From Limnohabitans sp. 103DPR2 (GTDB lineage: Bacteria; Pseudomonadota; Gammaproteobacteria; Burkholderiales; Burkholderiaceae_C): a stretch of DNA of 64,000 bases. Location of the stretch: the NCBI RefSeq assembly GCF_001412575.1, contig NZ_CP011834.1, positions 2,046,001 to 2,110,000 of the forward strand. Reading direction: 5' to 3'. Position numbers and translations under genes: made by a program. The notes beneath the pieces are model-generated. The model had not been told where the DNA came from and did not search any database. It saw only the letters and a program-made list of their open reading frames with translations. Positions 45,771-54,337 of the stretch are shown one piece after another (positions within the stretch are counted from its first letter, which is position 1; each line of letters opens with the position of its first letter).

Positions 45771-47092
45771 CAGTTCAGCTCTTCTTTACGGATTTTGGTA
45801 ATGGGCGCCATCACCGTGGGCAATGCTTGCATTTGCGCCAACACTTCATTCATCTTGCCCTCAACCGTATCGTGCGTGAGGATGATCACATCAGTTTGGT
45901 TTTCACCCGCTTGGCTGACCTGATCGGCTTCGCGTTGAAGCACCGCATCAATGCTGATGTTGGCCTCTGCCAACAGGCCCGTCAACTTGGCCAAAACGCC
46001 CGCCTCATCTGCCACGCGCAAGCGCAAGTAGTAACTGGTCACAACGTCGGACATGGGCAAAATTTTCAAATTGCTCATAGCATTGGGTTGGAAAGCCAAA
46101 TGGGGCACGCGGTTCAAAGGGTCGGCTGTGTGCAAGCGCGTGATGTCGACCAAATCAGCAATCACAGCACTGGCCGTTGGCTCAGACCCTGCACCCTTGC
46201 CGTAGTAAAGCGTGGTGCCGACGGCATCGCCCTGCACCATCACGGCATTCATAGCGCCTTCAACGTTGGCAATCAGGCGTTGTGTGGGCACCAAGCTAGG
46301 GTGCACACGCAATTCAACACCTGCATCGGTGCGCTTGGTAATGCCCAACAACTTGATGCGGTAACCCAATTGCTCGGCGTATTTGATATCGGCCGCACCC
46401 AATTTGGTAATGCCTTCAACATAGGCTTTGTCGAATTGAACGGGGATGCCAAATGCCAAAGCACTCATGAGTGTGGCTTTGTGTGCTGCGTCAACACCTT
46501 CAATGTCAAAGGTCGGATCGGCTTCTGCGTAGCCCAATCGCTGAGCCTCTTTGAGCACCACATCAAAGTCCAAGCCCTTTTCACGCATCTCAGACAAGAT
46601 GAAGTTGGTGGTGCCGTTGATGATGCCCGCCACCCACTGAATGCTATTGGCCGTCAAACCTTCGCGCAGCGCTTTGATGATGGGAATGCCGCCCGCTACG
46701 GCTGCTTCAAAAGCCACCATCACGCCCTTGGCATGCGCAGCAGCAAAGATTTCTGTGCCGTGAACGGCCAGCAATGCTTTGTTGGCCGTGACCACGTGTT
46801 TGCCCGCAGCAATGGCTTCAAGCACCAACGTCTTTGCAATGCCATAGCCGCCGATCAGTTCAACCACAATGTCAATGTCGGGGTTGGCAATGATCTGGCG
46901 CGCATCGTTCACCACTTTCACATGATCACCACACAGCGATTGGGCCTTGGCCACATCCAGATCAGCCACCATGGTGATCGCAATGCCGCGACCGGCGCGT
47001 CGTTTAATTTCTTCTTGATTGCGCTTGAGCACATTGAATGTGCCGCTACCGACTGTGCCCATGCCCATCAGGCCGACTTGTATTGGATTCAT
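45770..47092 (-). CDS. hom: Homoserine dehydrogenase
   Basis: A 440-residue monofunctional enzyme that reduces aspartate semialdehyde to homoserine. The Rossmann motif GLMGMGTVGSGTFNVLKRN is at the N-terminus, the catalytic domain has GIINGTTNFILSEMREKG and YAEADPTFDIEGVDAAHK, and a C-terminal ACT domain (about 350-440, YYLRLRVADEAGVLAKLTGL) suggests feedback control by threonine. It is not fused to aspartokinase. It is followed by thrC and preceded by alaA, 11 bases away. Confidence 0.97.
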   Translation of the reverse strand: MNPIQVGLMGMGTVGSGTFNVLKRNQEEIKRRAGRGIAITMVADLDVAKAQSLCGDHVKVVNDARQIIANPDIDIVVELIGGYGIAKTLVLEAIAAGKHVVTANKALLAVHGTEIFAAAHAKGVMVAFEAAVAGGIPIIKALREGLTANSIQWVAGIINGTTNFILSEMREKGLDFDVVLKEAQRLGYAEADPTFDIEGVDAAHKATLMSALAFGIPVQFDKAYVEGITKLGAADIKYAEQLGYRIKLLGITKRTDAGVELRVHPSLVPTQRLIANVEGAMNAVMVQGDAVGTTLYYGKGAGSEPTASAVIADLVDITRLHTADPLNRVPHLAFQPNAMSNLKILPMSDVVTSYYLRLRVADEAGVLAKLTGLLAEANISIDAVLQREADQVSQAGENQTDVIILTHDTVEGKMNEVLAQMQALPTVMAPITKIRKEELN

Positions 47093-47103
47093 AACTCTCT
47101 CAC

Positions 47104-48336
47104 TTAAACCGCAGTACCAAAACGCAGACGCGCTTTTTCTAAAAACTTGGCCATTCTTGCAATGGCTTCACGCAAATCATCCAAATGAGGCAAGAACACA
47201 ATTCGGAAATGATCAGGTTCGGTCCAATTGAAACCAGTACCTTGCACCAACATCACTTTGGTCTCTTGCAACATTTCCAGGAAAAACTGTTGGTCGTCTT
47301 GAATCGGATAAATTTTGGGATCGAGTTTGGGGAACATGTAAAGGGCCGCACTGGGCTTCACACATGTCACGCCAGGAATGGCTGTGATCAACTCATAAGC
47401 AAGGTCTCGTTGCTTGCGCAGACGTCCACCCTCGTTCACCAATTCATTGATACTTTGATGACCACCCAAGGCTGTTTGAATGGCCCACTGTCCCGGCACA
47501 TTGGCACACAGGCGCATGTTGGACAACATGTTCAAACCCTCGATGTAATCTTTGGCGGGACGCTTGTCACCCGTCAGAAACATCCAACCCGCGCGGTATC
47601 CGCACGATCTGTAACTTTTCGACAATGAGTTGAATGTGATGGTGAGGACATCTTGGCTGAGGCTGGCGATAGGCGTGTGCTTCACGCCATCGTACAAAAC
47701 CTTGTCATAGACTTCATCTGCAAAAATCACCAACCCGTGATCACGTGCAATTGCCACGATACCCAACAACAACTCGTCGGAGTAAAGCGCTCCCGTTGGG
47801 TTGTTGGGATTGATCACCACGATGCCTTTGGTTTTGGCTGTGATTTTGGCGCGAATGTCTGCCAGGTCGGGCATCCAGCCCTTGTTCTCATCGCAAAGGT
47901 AGTGAACGGGGGTTCCACCTGAAAGGCTGGCCGCAGCTGTCCACAAGGGATAGTCGGGCGCTGGCAACAACAGCTCGTCGCCGTTGTCGAGCAACGCATT
48001 GGTGGCCATCACAATCAATTCACTGGCGCCATTGCCCAGATAAATGTCGTCCAATGTGACGCCTTTGATGCCCTGCTTTTGAGTCTCATGCATCACCGCC
48101 TTGCGAGCGGCAAAAATCCCCTTGCTGTCCGAGTAACCCGCCGAATTGGGCAGATTGCGAATCATGTCTTGCTGAATTTCTTCGGGCGCATCGAAGCCGA
48201 ACACCGCCAAGTTGCCGATGTTCAATTTGATGATTTTGTGGCCCTCTTCTTCCATTTGTCTGGCGCGGTCCATGATGGGGCCGCGGATGTCGTAACAAAC
48301 GTTGGCAAGCTTGGCTGATTTTTGGATAGTTTTCAA
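47104..48336 (-). CDS. alaA: Alanine-synthesising transaminase AlaA-like
   Basis: A 410-residue class I/II aminotransferase. As recalled, long blocks match AlaA of Escherichia coli: KSAKLANVCYDIRGPIMDRA, then LNIGNLAVFGFDAPEEIQ, INPNNPTGALYSDELLLGIV and TFNSLSKSYRSCGYRAGWM, where the SKSYR lysine binds PLP. It makes alanine from pyruvate and glutamate. The start is TTG at 48336 with GGAGGG just before it, at a rather short spacing. The gene is upstream of hom, as in related species, and divergent from the Mth938-like gene. Confidence 0.92.
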   Translation of the reverse strand: MKTIQKSAKLANVCYDIRGPIMDRARQMEEEGHKIIKLNIGNLAVFGFDAPEEIQQDMIRNLPNSAGYSDSKGIFAARKAVMHETQKQGIKGVTLDDIYLGNGASELIVMATNALLDNGDELLLPAPDYPLWTAAASLSGGTPVHYLCDENKGWMPDLADIRAKITAKTKGIVVINPNNPTGALYSDELLLGIVAIARDHGLVIFADEVYDKVLYDGVKHTPIASLSQDVLTITFNSLSKSYRSCGYRAGWMFLTGDKRPAKDYIEGLNMLSNMRLCANVPGQWAIQTALGGHQSINELVNEGGRLRKQRDLAYELITAIPGVTCVKPSAALYMFPKLDPKIYPIQDDQQFFLEMLQETKVMLVQGTGFNWTEPDHFRIVFLPHLDDLREAIARMAKFLEKARLRFGTAV

Positions 48337-48416
48337 AATCCCTCCGAGGGGTGTTGGCGCTGGGGAAAACCTATAATTTGACCACAGAACTGGCCCTTTT
48401 TAAGAAACAATACCGC

Positions 48417-48794
48417 ATGAAACTCCATCCTGATGCCAGCAACGCTTATTCGATTCAAAGCTATGGCGCTGAAGGTGTTGTCGTCAACGGCAAACTGCAA
48501 ACTGGCCCCATTAAATTGTGCGCCATCCAGGGCCCTCAAACATGGTCCGCAGCATCTTTTGCAGACCTGACACAAGACACCTTTGATGAATTGCTGGCCT
48601 TTAGGCCGGAATTGGTGATTTTTGGCAGCGGTCAACGGCTGCGGTTCCCCTCCCCCAAGCTGCTCCAAGGCCTGATTCGTCAGGGCATTGGGGTTGAAAC
48701 CATGGACAGCGGGGCTGCCTGCCGCACCTTTAACGTGTTGGCCGGTGAGGGACGGCACGTCGTTTTGGCCTATCTGCCTCTGAACGAGGCTTGA
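48417..48794 (+). CDS. Mth938-like domain protein (DUF498)
   Basis: A 125-residue protein of the Mth938/NDUFAF3-like family. The fold is visible from IQSYGAEGVVVNGKLQTGPI, LAFRPELVIFGSGQRLRFPS and the closing block GAACRTFNVLAGEGRHVVLA. Related eukaryotic proteins help build respiratory complex I, but the bacterial role is unknown. The ATG at 48417 is chosen because the upstream in-frame start at 48351 would overlap the alaA start region and gives a non-conserved N-terminus. A TATAAT sequence at 48372-48377 may be its -10 box. Confidence 0.85.
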   Translation: MKLHPDASNAYSIQSYGAEGVVVNGKLQTGPIKLCAIQGPQTWSAASFADLTQDTFDELLAFRPELVIFGSGQRLRFPSPKLLQGLIRQGIGVETMDSGAACRTFNVLAGEGRHVVLAYLPLNEA

Positions 48795-48926
48795 TTGGGT
48801 GGTTTTGCGGACTATTTCAAAACCCCCTCGAGTTTCAGGATAAAATACGCGATTGCCGTCCGGTGATGTTGCTACTCAGCACCTGATCGGTTATGCGGTT
48901 CATTTCTGTCACGTGAGATTAGTTCT

Positions 48927-49403
48927 ATGGCGATCGTTGTTAACAAACCCCTTCCCGAATTTGAAGCAAACGCAACGGGCGGCCTGAAGGTTTCAAACAC
49001 ATCTCACAACGGCAAAATCATGATTTTGTACTTCTACCCGAAGGACAACACCCCTGGTTGCACCACCGAAGCGATGCAGTTTCGCGACAAATACAAAGAC
49101 TTCGCCAAAGCTGGCGCTACCGTCTTTGGCGTATCCCGCGACAACATGAAGTCTCATGACGACTTCAAGGCCAAGTTGGAACTGCCATTCGAGTTGATTG
49201 CCGACACAGAAGAAAAAATGTGCCACATGTTTGGCGTTGTCAAAAACAAAATCATGTACGGCAAGAAAGTCAAAGGCATTGAGCGCAGCACCTTCTTGAT
49301 TGGCCCAGACGGTTTGGTCAAAGAAGAATGGCGTGGCCTGAAAGTCCCAGGCCACGTTGAAGAAGTTCTAAAAGCCGTTAAGGCCCTGAAAAAAGCCGCA
49401 TAA
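48927..49403 (+). CDS. bcp: Peroxiredoxin of the BCP/PrxQ type
   Basis: A 158-residue thiol peroxidase. The active motif YFYPKDNTPGCTTEAMQFRD carries the peroxidatic Cys45. The resolving cysteine expected at position 50 in the same helix is Met50, so the common CXXXXC pair is absent. A further cysteine in EKMCHMFGVVK matches a second conserved site of BCP. A 1-Cys mechanism, or resolution by another thiol, is therefore likely. It detoxifies hydrogen peroxide or organic peroxides in the cytoplasm. The upstream leader (48795-48926) holds no gene. A terminator follows. Confidence 0.94.
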   Translation: MAIVVNKPLPEFEANATGGLKVSNTSHNGKIMILYFYPKDNTPGCTTEAMQFRDKYKDFAKAGATVFGVSRDNMKSHDDFKAKLELPFELIADTEEKMCHMFGVVKNKIMYGKKVKGIERSTFLIGPDGLVKEEWRGLKVPGHVEEVLKAVKALKKAA

Positions 49404-49453
49404 TGGCACCATGCCGCTGAAATTACAGCCCCATCCAGATTCACCCCTAAAGC

Positions 49454-49487
49454 AAAGCCGCCTTGGCCTCCAGGCGGCTTTTTCTTT
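49454..49487 (+). terminator. Terminator after the peroxiredoxin gene
   Basis: AAAGCCGCCT (49454-49463), loop of eight, AGGCGGCTTT (49472-49481), then TTCTTT. It ends the peroxiredoxin message 50 bases after the stop and before phoH. Confidence 0.88.
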
Positions 49488-49526
49488 GCATTCTAGTTTT
49501 TAACTTTTCACCAGAGGCCACACTTC

Positions 49527-51158
49527 ATGCCATTGCCCCCCGCTCCCACACAGCGCGCATCATTGATCTCCTCTAAAGCGCTCGCTAAAACAGAAAGTGC
49601 CATCAGTGCACCTGCCAAATCAATGCCGCATGACAACGTGACCAAGAAACCCATTGCGAAAAAAGCAATACCTGAGCTGCAAGAACAAAGCGTTACACCC
49701 TCTTACTCGCGTGAGCCTGTTCCCCAGCAAGCGCCAAAGAAAACCAAGGCGTCTAAAAAGAACCAAGGCCCCACGAAATTGTTCGTCTTGGACACCAACG
49801 TTCTGATGCACGACCCCATGTGCCTCTTTCAATTTGAAGAGCACGACGTTTATCTGCCAATGATTGTTTTAGAGGAACTGGACAGCCACAAAAAAGGCAT
49901 GACAGAAGTGGCGCGCAATGCACGTCAAACCAGTCGTTTCTTGGATGCATTGGCTGCAACCCCTGGCTCTGACATCAAACTGGGATTGCCACTCAATGCC
50001 ACAGGTCACATCGACTCTGGCGGCAAATTGTTTTTCCAAACCCAAATCATGGATGTCAGCTTGCCCATGAGCTTGCCTCAGGGAAAAGCCGACAACCAAA
50101 TTCTGGGTGTGGTTCAAGCCTTGGGCAAATTGCACGCCCCCAGGGAAGTGGTCTTGGTTTCCAAAGACATCAACATGCGCGTCAAAGCCCGCGCATTGGG
50201 CCTGGCAGCCGAGGACTACCAAAATGACAAAGTGCTGGAAGATGGCGATCTGCTGTACTCCGGCGCCATGGCCCTGCCCCCTGACTTTTGGAACCGCCAC
50301 GGCAAAGCCATCGAGAGCTGGCAACAAGGCAGTCACACCTTCTATCGCTTGAGTGGCCCCTTGGTGCCAAGCCTCTTGATCAACCAATTTGTGTACCTTG
50401 AAGCGCCGGGCGAACCCAGCCTCTACGCCCGGGTGACAGAAATTCGAGGCAAGACCGCTGTGCTGAAAACACTCAAAGATTTTGGCCATGCCAAAAATGC
50501 AGTGTGGGGTGTGACCACCCGAAACCGCGAGCAAAACTTTGCCATGAACATGTTGACCGACCCAGAAGTTGACTTTGTCACTTTGGCGGGCACCGCTGGC
50601 ACCGGCAAAACCTTGATGGCACTGGCCGCAGGCTTGACACAAGTCCTGGACGATCGCCGCTACACCGAAATCATCATGACGCGTGCCACCGTCAGCGTGG
50701 GCGAAGACATTGGTTTCTTGCCAGGCACCGAAGAAGAAAAAATGGGCCCTTGGATGGGTGCATTGGACGACAACTTGGAGTTCTTGGCCAAAGGCGATGG
50801 CGGCAATGCGGGCGAATGGGGCCGCGCAGCCACCAACGAACTCATTCGCAGCCGCATCAAAATCAAGAGCATGAACTTCATGCGCGGCCGCACTTTCATG
50901 AACAAATACGTGATCATTGACGAGGCGCAGAACTTAACGCCCAAACAAATGAAAACTTTGATCACCCGTGCAGGCCCCGGCACCAAGATCATTTGCATGG
51001 GTAACTTGGCCCAAATTGATACACCTTATCTCACTGAAGGCTCATCAGGCTTGACCTATGCGGTTGATCGCTTCAAGGGATGGGCGCATGGTGGCCACAT
51101 CACATTGGCACGCGGCGAGCGTTCACGACTTGCCGACTTTGCCAGCGAAGTACTTTGA
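49527..51158 (+). CDS. PhoH-family protein with PIN domain
   Basis: A 543-residue protein joining a PIN-like RNase domain and a PhoH-like ATPase. The PIN domain is at about residues 88-220 (KLFVLDTNVLMHDPMCLF, with acidic residues for metal binding). The PhoH domain runs from about 330 and has Walker A GTAGTGKT and the Walker B-like IIDEAQNLTP. The first 85 residues are a Lys/Pro/Ala/Ser-rich arm (for instance APKKTKASKKNQGPTK), without a domain. Such PIN-PhoH proteins are thought to act on RNA as helicase-nucleases. It lies between the peroxiredoxin and convergent dnaB. Confidence 0.94.
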   Translation: MPLPPAPTQRASLISSKALAKTESAISAPAKSMPHDNVTKKPIAKKAIPELQEQSVTPSYSREPVPQQAPKKTKASKKNQGPTKLFVLDTNVLMHDPMCLFQFEEHDVYLPMIVLEELDSHKKGMTEVARNARQTSRFLDALAATPGSDIKLGLPLNATGHIDSGGKLFFQTQIMDVSLPMSLPQGKADNQILGVVQALGKLHAPREVVLVSKDINMRVKARALGLAAEDYQNDKVLEDGDLLYSGAMALPPDFWNRHGKAIESWQQGSHTFYRLSGPLVPSLLINQFVYLEAPGEPSLYARVTEIRGKTAVLKTLKDFGHAKNAVWGVTTRNREQNFAMNMLTDPEVDFVTLAGTAGTGKTLMALAAGLTQVLDDRRYTEIIMTRATVSVGEDIGFLPGTEEEKMGPWMGALDDNLEFLAKGDGGNAGEWGRAATNELIRSRIKIKSMNFMRGRTFMNKYVIIDEAQNLTPKQMKTLITRAGPGTKIICMGNLAQIDTPYLTEGSSGLTYAVDRFKGWAHGGHITLARGERSRLADFASEVL

Positions 51159-51186
51159 TCTTCATGGGTGAATGAGGGCAGCGATT

Positions 51187-52620
51187 TTAATAATCGCCAC
51201 TGTCACCGCCTGAGGCCAAACTCTCAAAGCGAGTGAGCGGTTTCAAGAACGTCAGGCGAACGGCGCCTGTTGGGCCGTTTCGCTGCTTGCCGATGATGAT
51301 TTCGGCAGTCCCTGGGTCTTTGGAGTCTTTGTTGTAATAGTCGTCGCGGTAAATGAACATGATGATGTCTGCATCTTGCTCAATGGCACCCGACTCGCGC
51401 AGGTCACTCATCATGGGCCGCTTGTCGGTTCGCTGCTCGACGCCTCGATTCAACTGCGACAAAGCAATCACTGGGCACTGCAGTTCTTTGGCAAGCATCT
51501 TCAAACCGCGTGAGATTTCACCCAACTCTGTTGCACGGTTGTCGCCATCACCACCGGACGAACCACTCATGAGTTGCAAATAATCCACCACAATCAAACC
51601 TAGCTTGCCGCACTTTCGTGCCAGGCGCCTGGCATTGGCGCGAAGTTCGCTAGGCGTTAAGCCTGGTGTTTCATCGATGTGCAACGACACCGTACGCAAG
51701 CGCTCAATGGCATCTGTCAGCCGAGGCCACTCTTCATCGGTCAATTTGCCTGTACGCAGGTGACCTTGGTCAATCCGGCCAATCGAGCCGACCACACGCA
51801 CAGCCAATTGAGCCGCGCCCATCTCCATTGAAAAGACAGCAACTGGCAAGCCTTCATTCAAAGCCACATGCTCCGCAATGTTGATCGCGAAAGCCGTCTT
51901 ACCCATAGAGGGACGCGCCGCCAACACCACCAAATCGCCCGCTTGCAAGCCCGAAGTCATGCGGTCGAGATCGTAGAAACCTGTGGGGACACCGGTAATG
52001 TCATTGGGGTTGTCAGCCATCTCTTGGACACGGTCCATCAGGTCCACCACCAAGGTGTCCATGGACTGAAAGCCCTGTTTCATGCGTGAGCCCTCTTCAC
52101 CGATGTTGAAGATTTTTTGCTCAGCCTCGTCTAAGATTTTTTCAACCGCACGACCCTGTGGGCTGAACGCATTGGTGGCAATTTCATCGCTGGCAGTGAC
52201 CAATTTACGCAAGATGGAACGCTCGCGAACAATTTCTGCATAGCGCCGAATGTTGCTGGCACTGGGCACGTATTGCGCCAAAGAATTCAAATAACCTAAA
52301 CCGCCCATGCCTTCGGCTTTGCCTTGATTTTGCAATTGCTCAAAGACGGTAATGACATCTGCTGGTTTGGAGCCATTGATCAAGCTCGAAATGGCACTGA
52401 AGATCAGCTTGTGTTCATGTCGATAAAAATCATTTTCCGACAACAAATCTCCCATGCGATCCCATGCGCTGTTGTCGAGCAGCAAGCCGCCTAAAACGCT
52501 GGACTCTGCTTCAATGGAATGGGGTGGAACTCGAAGTTGCGCGATCTGTTGATCTTGGGTAGGGGCTGAAAAACCCAACTCGGATTCTGAGTGCGACTGT
52601 GGAGGGAAAAGTGCTGACAT
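51187..52620 (-). CDS. dnaB: Replicative DNA helicase DnaB
   Basis: A 477-residue hexameric helicase that unwinds DNA at the fork. The N-terminal domain (about 30-130, VPPHSIEAESSVLGGLLLDN) binds primase and loader; the RecA-like C-terminal domain has Walker A ARPSMGKTAFAINIAEHVAL and the arginine finger region. No intein is present. It lies downstream of rplI after a terminator, completing the rpsF-priB-rpsR-rplI-dnaB cluster. Confidence 0.98.
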   Translation of the reverse strand: MSALFPPQSHSESELGFSAPTQDQQIAQLRVPPHSIEAESSVLGGLLLDNSAWDRMGDLLSENDFYRHEHKLIFSAISSLINGSKPADVITVFEQLQNQGKAEGMGGLGYLNSLAQYVPSASNIRRYAEIVRERSILRKLVTASDEIATNAFSPQGRAVEKILDEAEQKIFNIGEEGSRMKQGFQSMDTLVVDLMDRVQEMADNPNDITGVPTGFYDLDRMTSGLQAGDLVVLAARPSMGKTAFAINIAEHVALNEGLPVAVFSMEMGAAQLAVRVVGSIGRIDQGHLRTGKLTDEEWPRLTDAIERLRTVSLHIDETPGLTPSELRANARRLARKCGKLGLIVVDYLQLMSGSSGGDGDNRATELGEISRGLKMLAKELQCPVIALSQLNRGVEQRTDKRPMMSDLRESGAIEQDADIIMFIYRDDYYNKDSKDPGTAEIIIGKQRNGPTGAVRLTFLKPLTRFESLASGGDSGDY

Positions 52621-52747
52621 GGACGTTCTAAATTGAATGCTCGATCTTACGCACGGATCGGCACTTGGTCATGGGACAAGCCTGTGGATAAGTCGTTGGT
52701 AAGTGCAGAAAGTCTTGTGAATAAATAAGAAATTCTGGCAGAAAAGA

Positions 52748-52781
52748 AAAAAGCCGCCAGTCATGCGACAGGCGGCTTTTT
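52748..52781 (-). terminator. Terminator after rplI
   Basis: AAAAAGCCGCC (52748-52758) and GGCGGCTTTTT (52771-52781) form an 11-bp stem with a 12-base loop; on the minus strand a T run follows. It divides the ribosomal protein operon from dnaB. Confidence 0.88.
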
Positions 52782-52795
52782 GAAGCGCTTGGTAA

Positions 52796-53248
52796 TTAAG
52801 CTGTTTCGCCGTAAACAGAAACAGTCACTTCCACCACCACGTCAGTGTGCAATGCCACAGCCACGGAAGATTCGCTCACCGTTTTGATCGGGCCGTTAGG
52901 CATACGGATCTGAGCTTTGGACAAGCCATAGCCAGATTTGTTCAACTCTTCAGCGATGTCGTGGTTGGTGACAGAGCCAAACAAACGACCGTCAACGCCA
53001 GCTTTCTGAGTGATCTTAACCACTGCGCCAGCCAATTTTTCGCCTTGAGCTTGTGCTTCGGCCAATTTGGCAGCTGCTGCTTTTTCCAGTTCGGCACGGC
53101 GTGCTTCGAACTCGGCCTTGTTGGCTTCAGTGGCGCGACGTGCACGACCGCTGGGGATCAAGAAATTGCGAGCGTAACCGTCTTTAACTTTAACGATTTC
53201 ACCCAAATTGCCAAGGTTCACAACCTTATCGAGCAGAATAATTTGCAT
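52796..53248 (-). CDS. rplI: 50S ribosomal protein L9
   Basis: A 150-residue L9. The N-terminal domain begins [20 protein letters not shown] and contains [20 protein letters not shown], the rRNA-binding signature, followed by the long connecting helix (about 42-75) and the C-terminal domain. Length is standard. It is 11 bases after rpsR. Confidence 0.98.
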   Translation of the reverse strand: MQIILLDKVVNLGNLGEIVKVKDGYARNFLIPSGRARRATEANKAEFEARRAELEKAAAAKLAEAQAQGEKLAGAVVKITQKAGVDGRLFGSVTNHDIAEELNKSGYGLSKAQIRMPNGPIKTVSESSVAVALHTDVVVEVTVSVYGETA

Positions 53249-53259
53249 GGTTGTTCTCC

Positions 53260-53541
53260 TTAAACTTTGTGCTGGTCGCTGTAAGGCAACATGGCCAAGA
53301 AGCGAGCGCGCTTGATGGCTGTGTTCAATTGGCGCTGATAAATAGCGCGTGTGCCTGTCAAACGTGCGGGGATGATTTTGCCGTTTTCGGCGATGAAGTC
53401 GCGCAATGTGTCGACGTCTTTGTAATCAATCTCTTCCACGCCTGTGACTGTGAAGCGGCAGAAACGCTTGCGCTTGAACAGCAATGACTGGGTGTTGCGC
53501 TTAGGGCGCTTGTCTTTGTTGAATTTTTTGAAAGTGGCCAT
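53260..53541 (-). CDS. rpsR: 30S ribosomal protein S18
   Basis: A 93-residue S18. The conserved core is [20 protein letters not shown] and [20 protein letters not shown] followed by [14 protein letters not shown] basic N-terminal arm of about 25 residues precedes it. S18 forms a dimer with S6, encoded by rpsF two genes upstream. Confidence 0.98.
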   Translation of the reverse strand: MATFKKFNKDKRPKRNTQSLLFKRKRFCRFTVTGVEEIDYKDVDTLRDFIAENGKIIPARLTGTRAIYQRQLNTAIKRARFLAMLPYSDQHKV

Positions 53542-53556
53542 GGGGCCTCCTGAAAA

Positions 53557-53865
53557 TTAAAGTGTCTTGAATTCTTGAATATGCAGAATCACATTTTTTC
53601 CGTTTTTGGGGGTGGCCAAAAAACCGCTGAATCTCCAAACGCTGCCAATAGGCTGGGTTTGAATTCGCTCTGCAACAGATCCGATGGCGACAGCCTTGAC
53701 TGTGGCTTTGACCTGTCTGAGAGTTCCCGCTTCTTGAATGCTTGAGCTGTGCTCTAGGACCAAGTCAATGACTGGCAAGCCAGCCGGTGTGTATCGAATT
53801 GCTTTTTGCTCTGCGATACCAGCGGTCAATTCAACGTGATTTTGTTCTGTCACTCCCGACGACAA
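53557..53865 (-). CDS. priB: Primosomal replication protein N
   Basis: A 102-residue OB-fold protein similar to PriB, which binds single-stranded DNA and helps PriA restart stalled forks. Segments RYTPAGLPVIDLVLEHSS and GSVWRFSGFLATPKNGKNVI are typical. It lies between rpsR and rpsF, the conserved position, six bases after rpsF. It is too short for full single-stranded DNA-binding protein. Confidence 0.94.
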   Translation of the reverse strand: MSSGVTEQNHVELTAGIAEQKAIRYTPAGLPVIDLVLEHSSSIQEAGTLRQVKATVKAVAIGSVAERIQTQPIGSVWRFSGFLATPKNGKNVILHIQEFKTL

Positions 53866-53871
53866 ATGTGA

Positions 53872-54237
53872 TTAGCCTGCAAATTCGGCTTGTTGGGCTT
53901 TACGAGCTTCTTCGCGCTCGACTTGTTTCATCATGGAAGATGGGCCTGTTTCGGCTTTCTTCTTCAGAACAGTCATGTGACGCAAAACGGCATCGTTGAA
54001 CTTGAAGGCGTGTTCGAGTTCGGCCATCACAGCCTGATCAGCTTCAATGTTCACGCACAAGTAGTGGGCTTTGCCCAACTTGTTGATTTGGTAGGCCAAC
54101 TGGCGGCGACCCCAGTCTTCGACACGGTGAATCTTGCCACCGCCGGCAACGATCATGCCTTTGTAACGCTCCAGCATGGCTGGAACTTGTTCGCTCTGAT
54201 CCGGATGAATCAGCAAAATGATTTCGTAATGACGCAT
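53872..54237 (-). CDS. rpsF: 30S ribosomal protein S6
   Basis: A 121-residue S6. [20 protein letters not shown] opens the protein and the [20 protein letters not shown] block follows. The C-terminal tail after residue 100 is charged. It starts the rpsF-priB-rpsR-rplI operon. AAGGAG precedes the ATG, and a TATAAT lies about 85 bases upstream. Confidence 0.98.
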   Translation of the reverse strand: MRHYEIILLIHPDQSEQVPAMLERYKGMIVAGGGKIHRVEDWGRRQLAYQINKLGKAHYLCVNIEADQAVMAELEHAFKFNDAVLRHMTVLKKKAETGPSSMMKQVEREEARKAQQAEFAG

Positions 54238-54322
54238 TGAGACTCCTTTTGGGTTTTACCTTGAAGGTATTTGAAAAAAGCTACCCCCAGCGTCGGACGG
54301 GGTGCAGCAAGGTCAGTCCGCA

Positions 54323-54328
54323 ATTATA
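54323..54328 (-). promoter_or_regulatory. Candidate -10 box of the rpsF operon
   Basis: On the minus strand GGGCTATAATTG gives a perfect TATAAT, 86 bases before rpsF. A matching -35 box is weak. The same GGGCTATAATT context precedes the tRNA-Pro gene. Confidence 0.5.
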
Positions 54329-54337
54329 GCCCAGGTT

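Noticed and set aside
45827..47107. 426-codon open frame antisense to homoserine dehydrogenase
   Set aside because: It lacks any recognisable domain, is rich in His, Gln and Cys as expected from complementing a conserved gene, and lies wholly inside hom.
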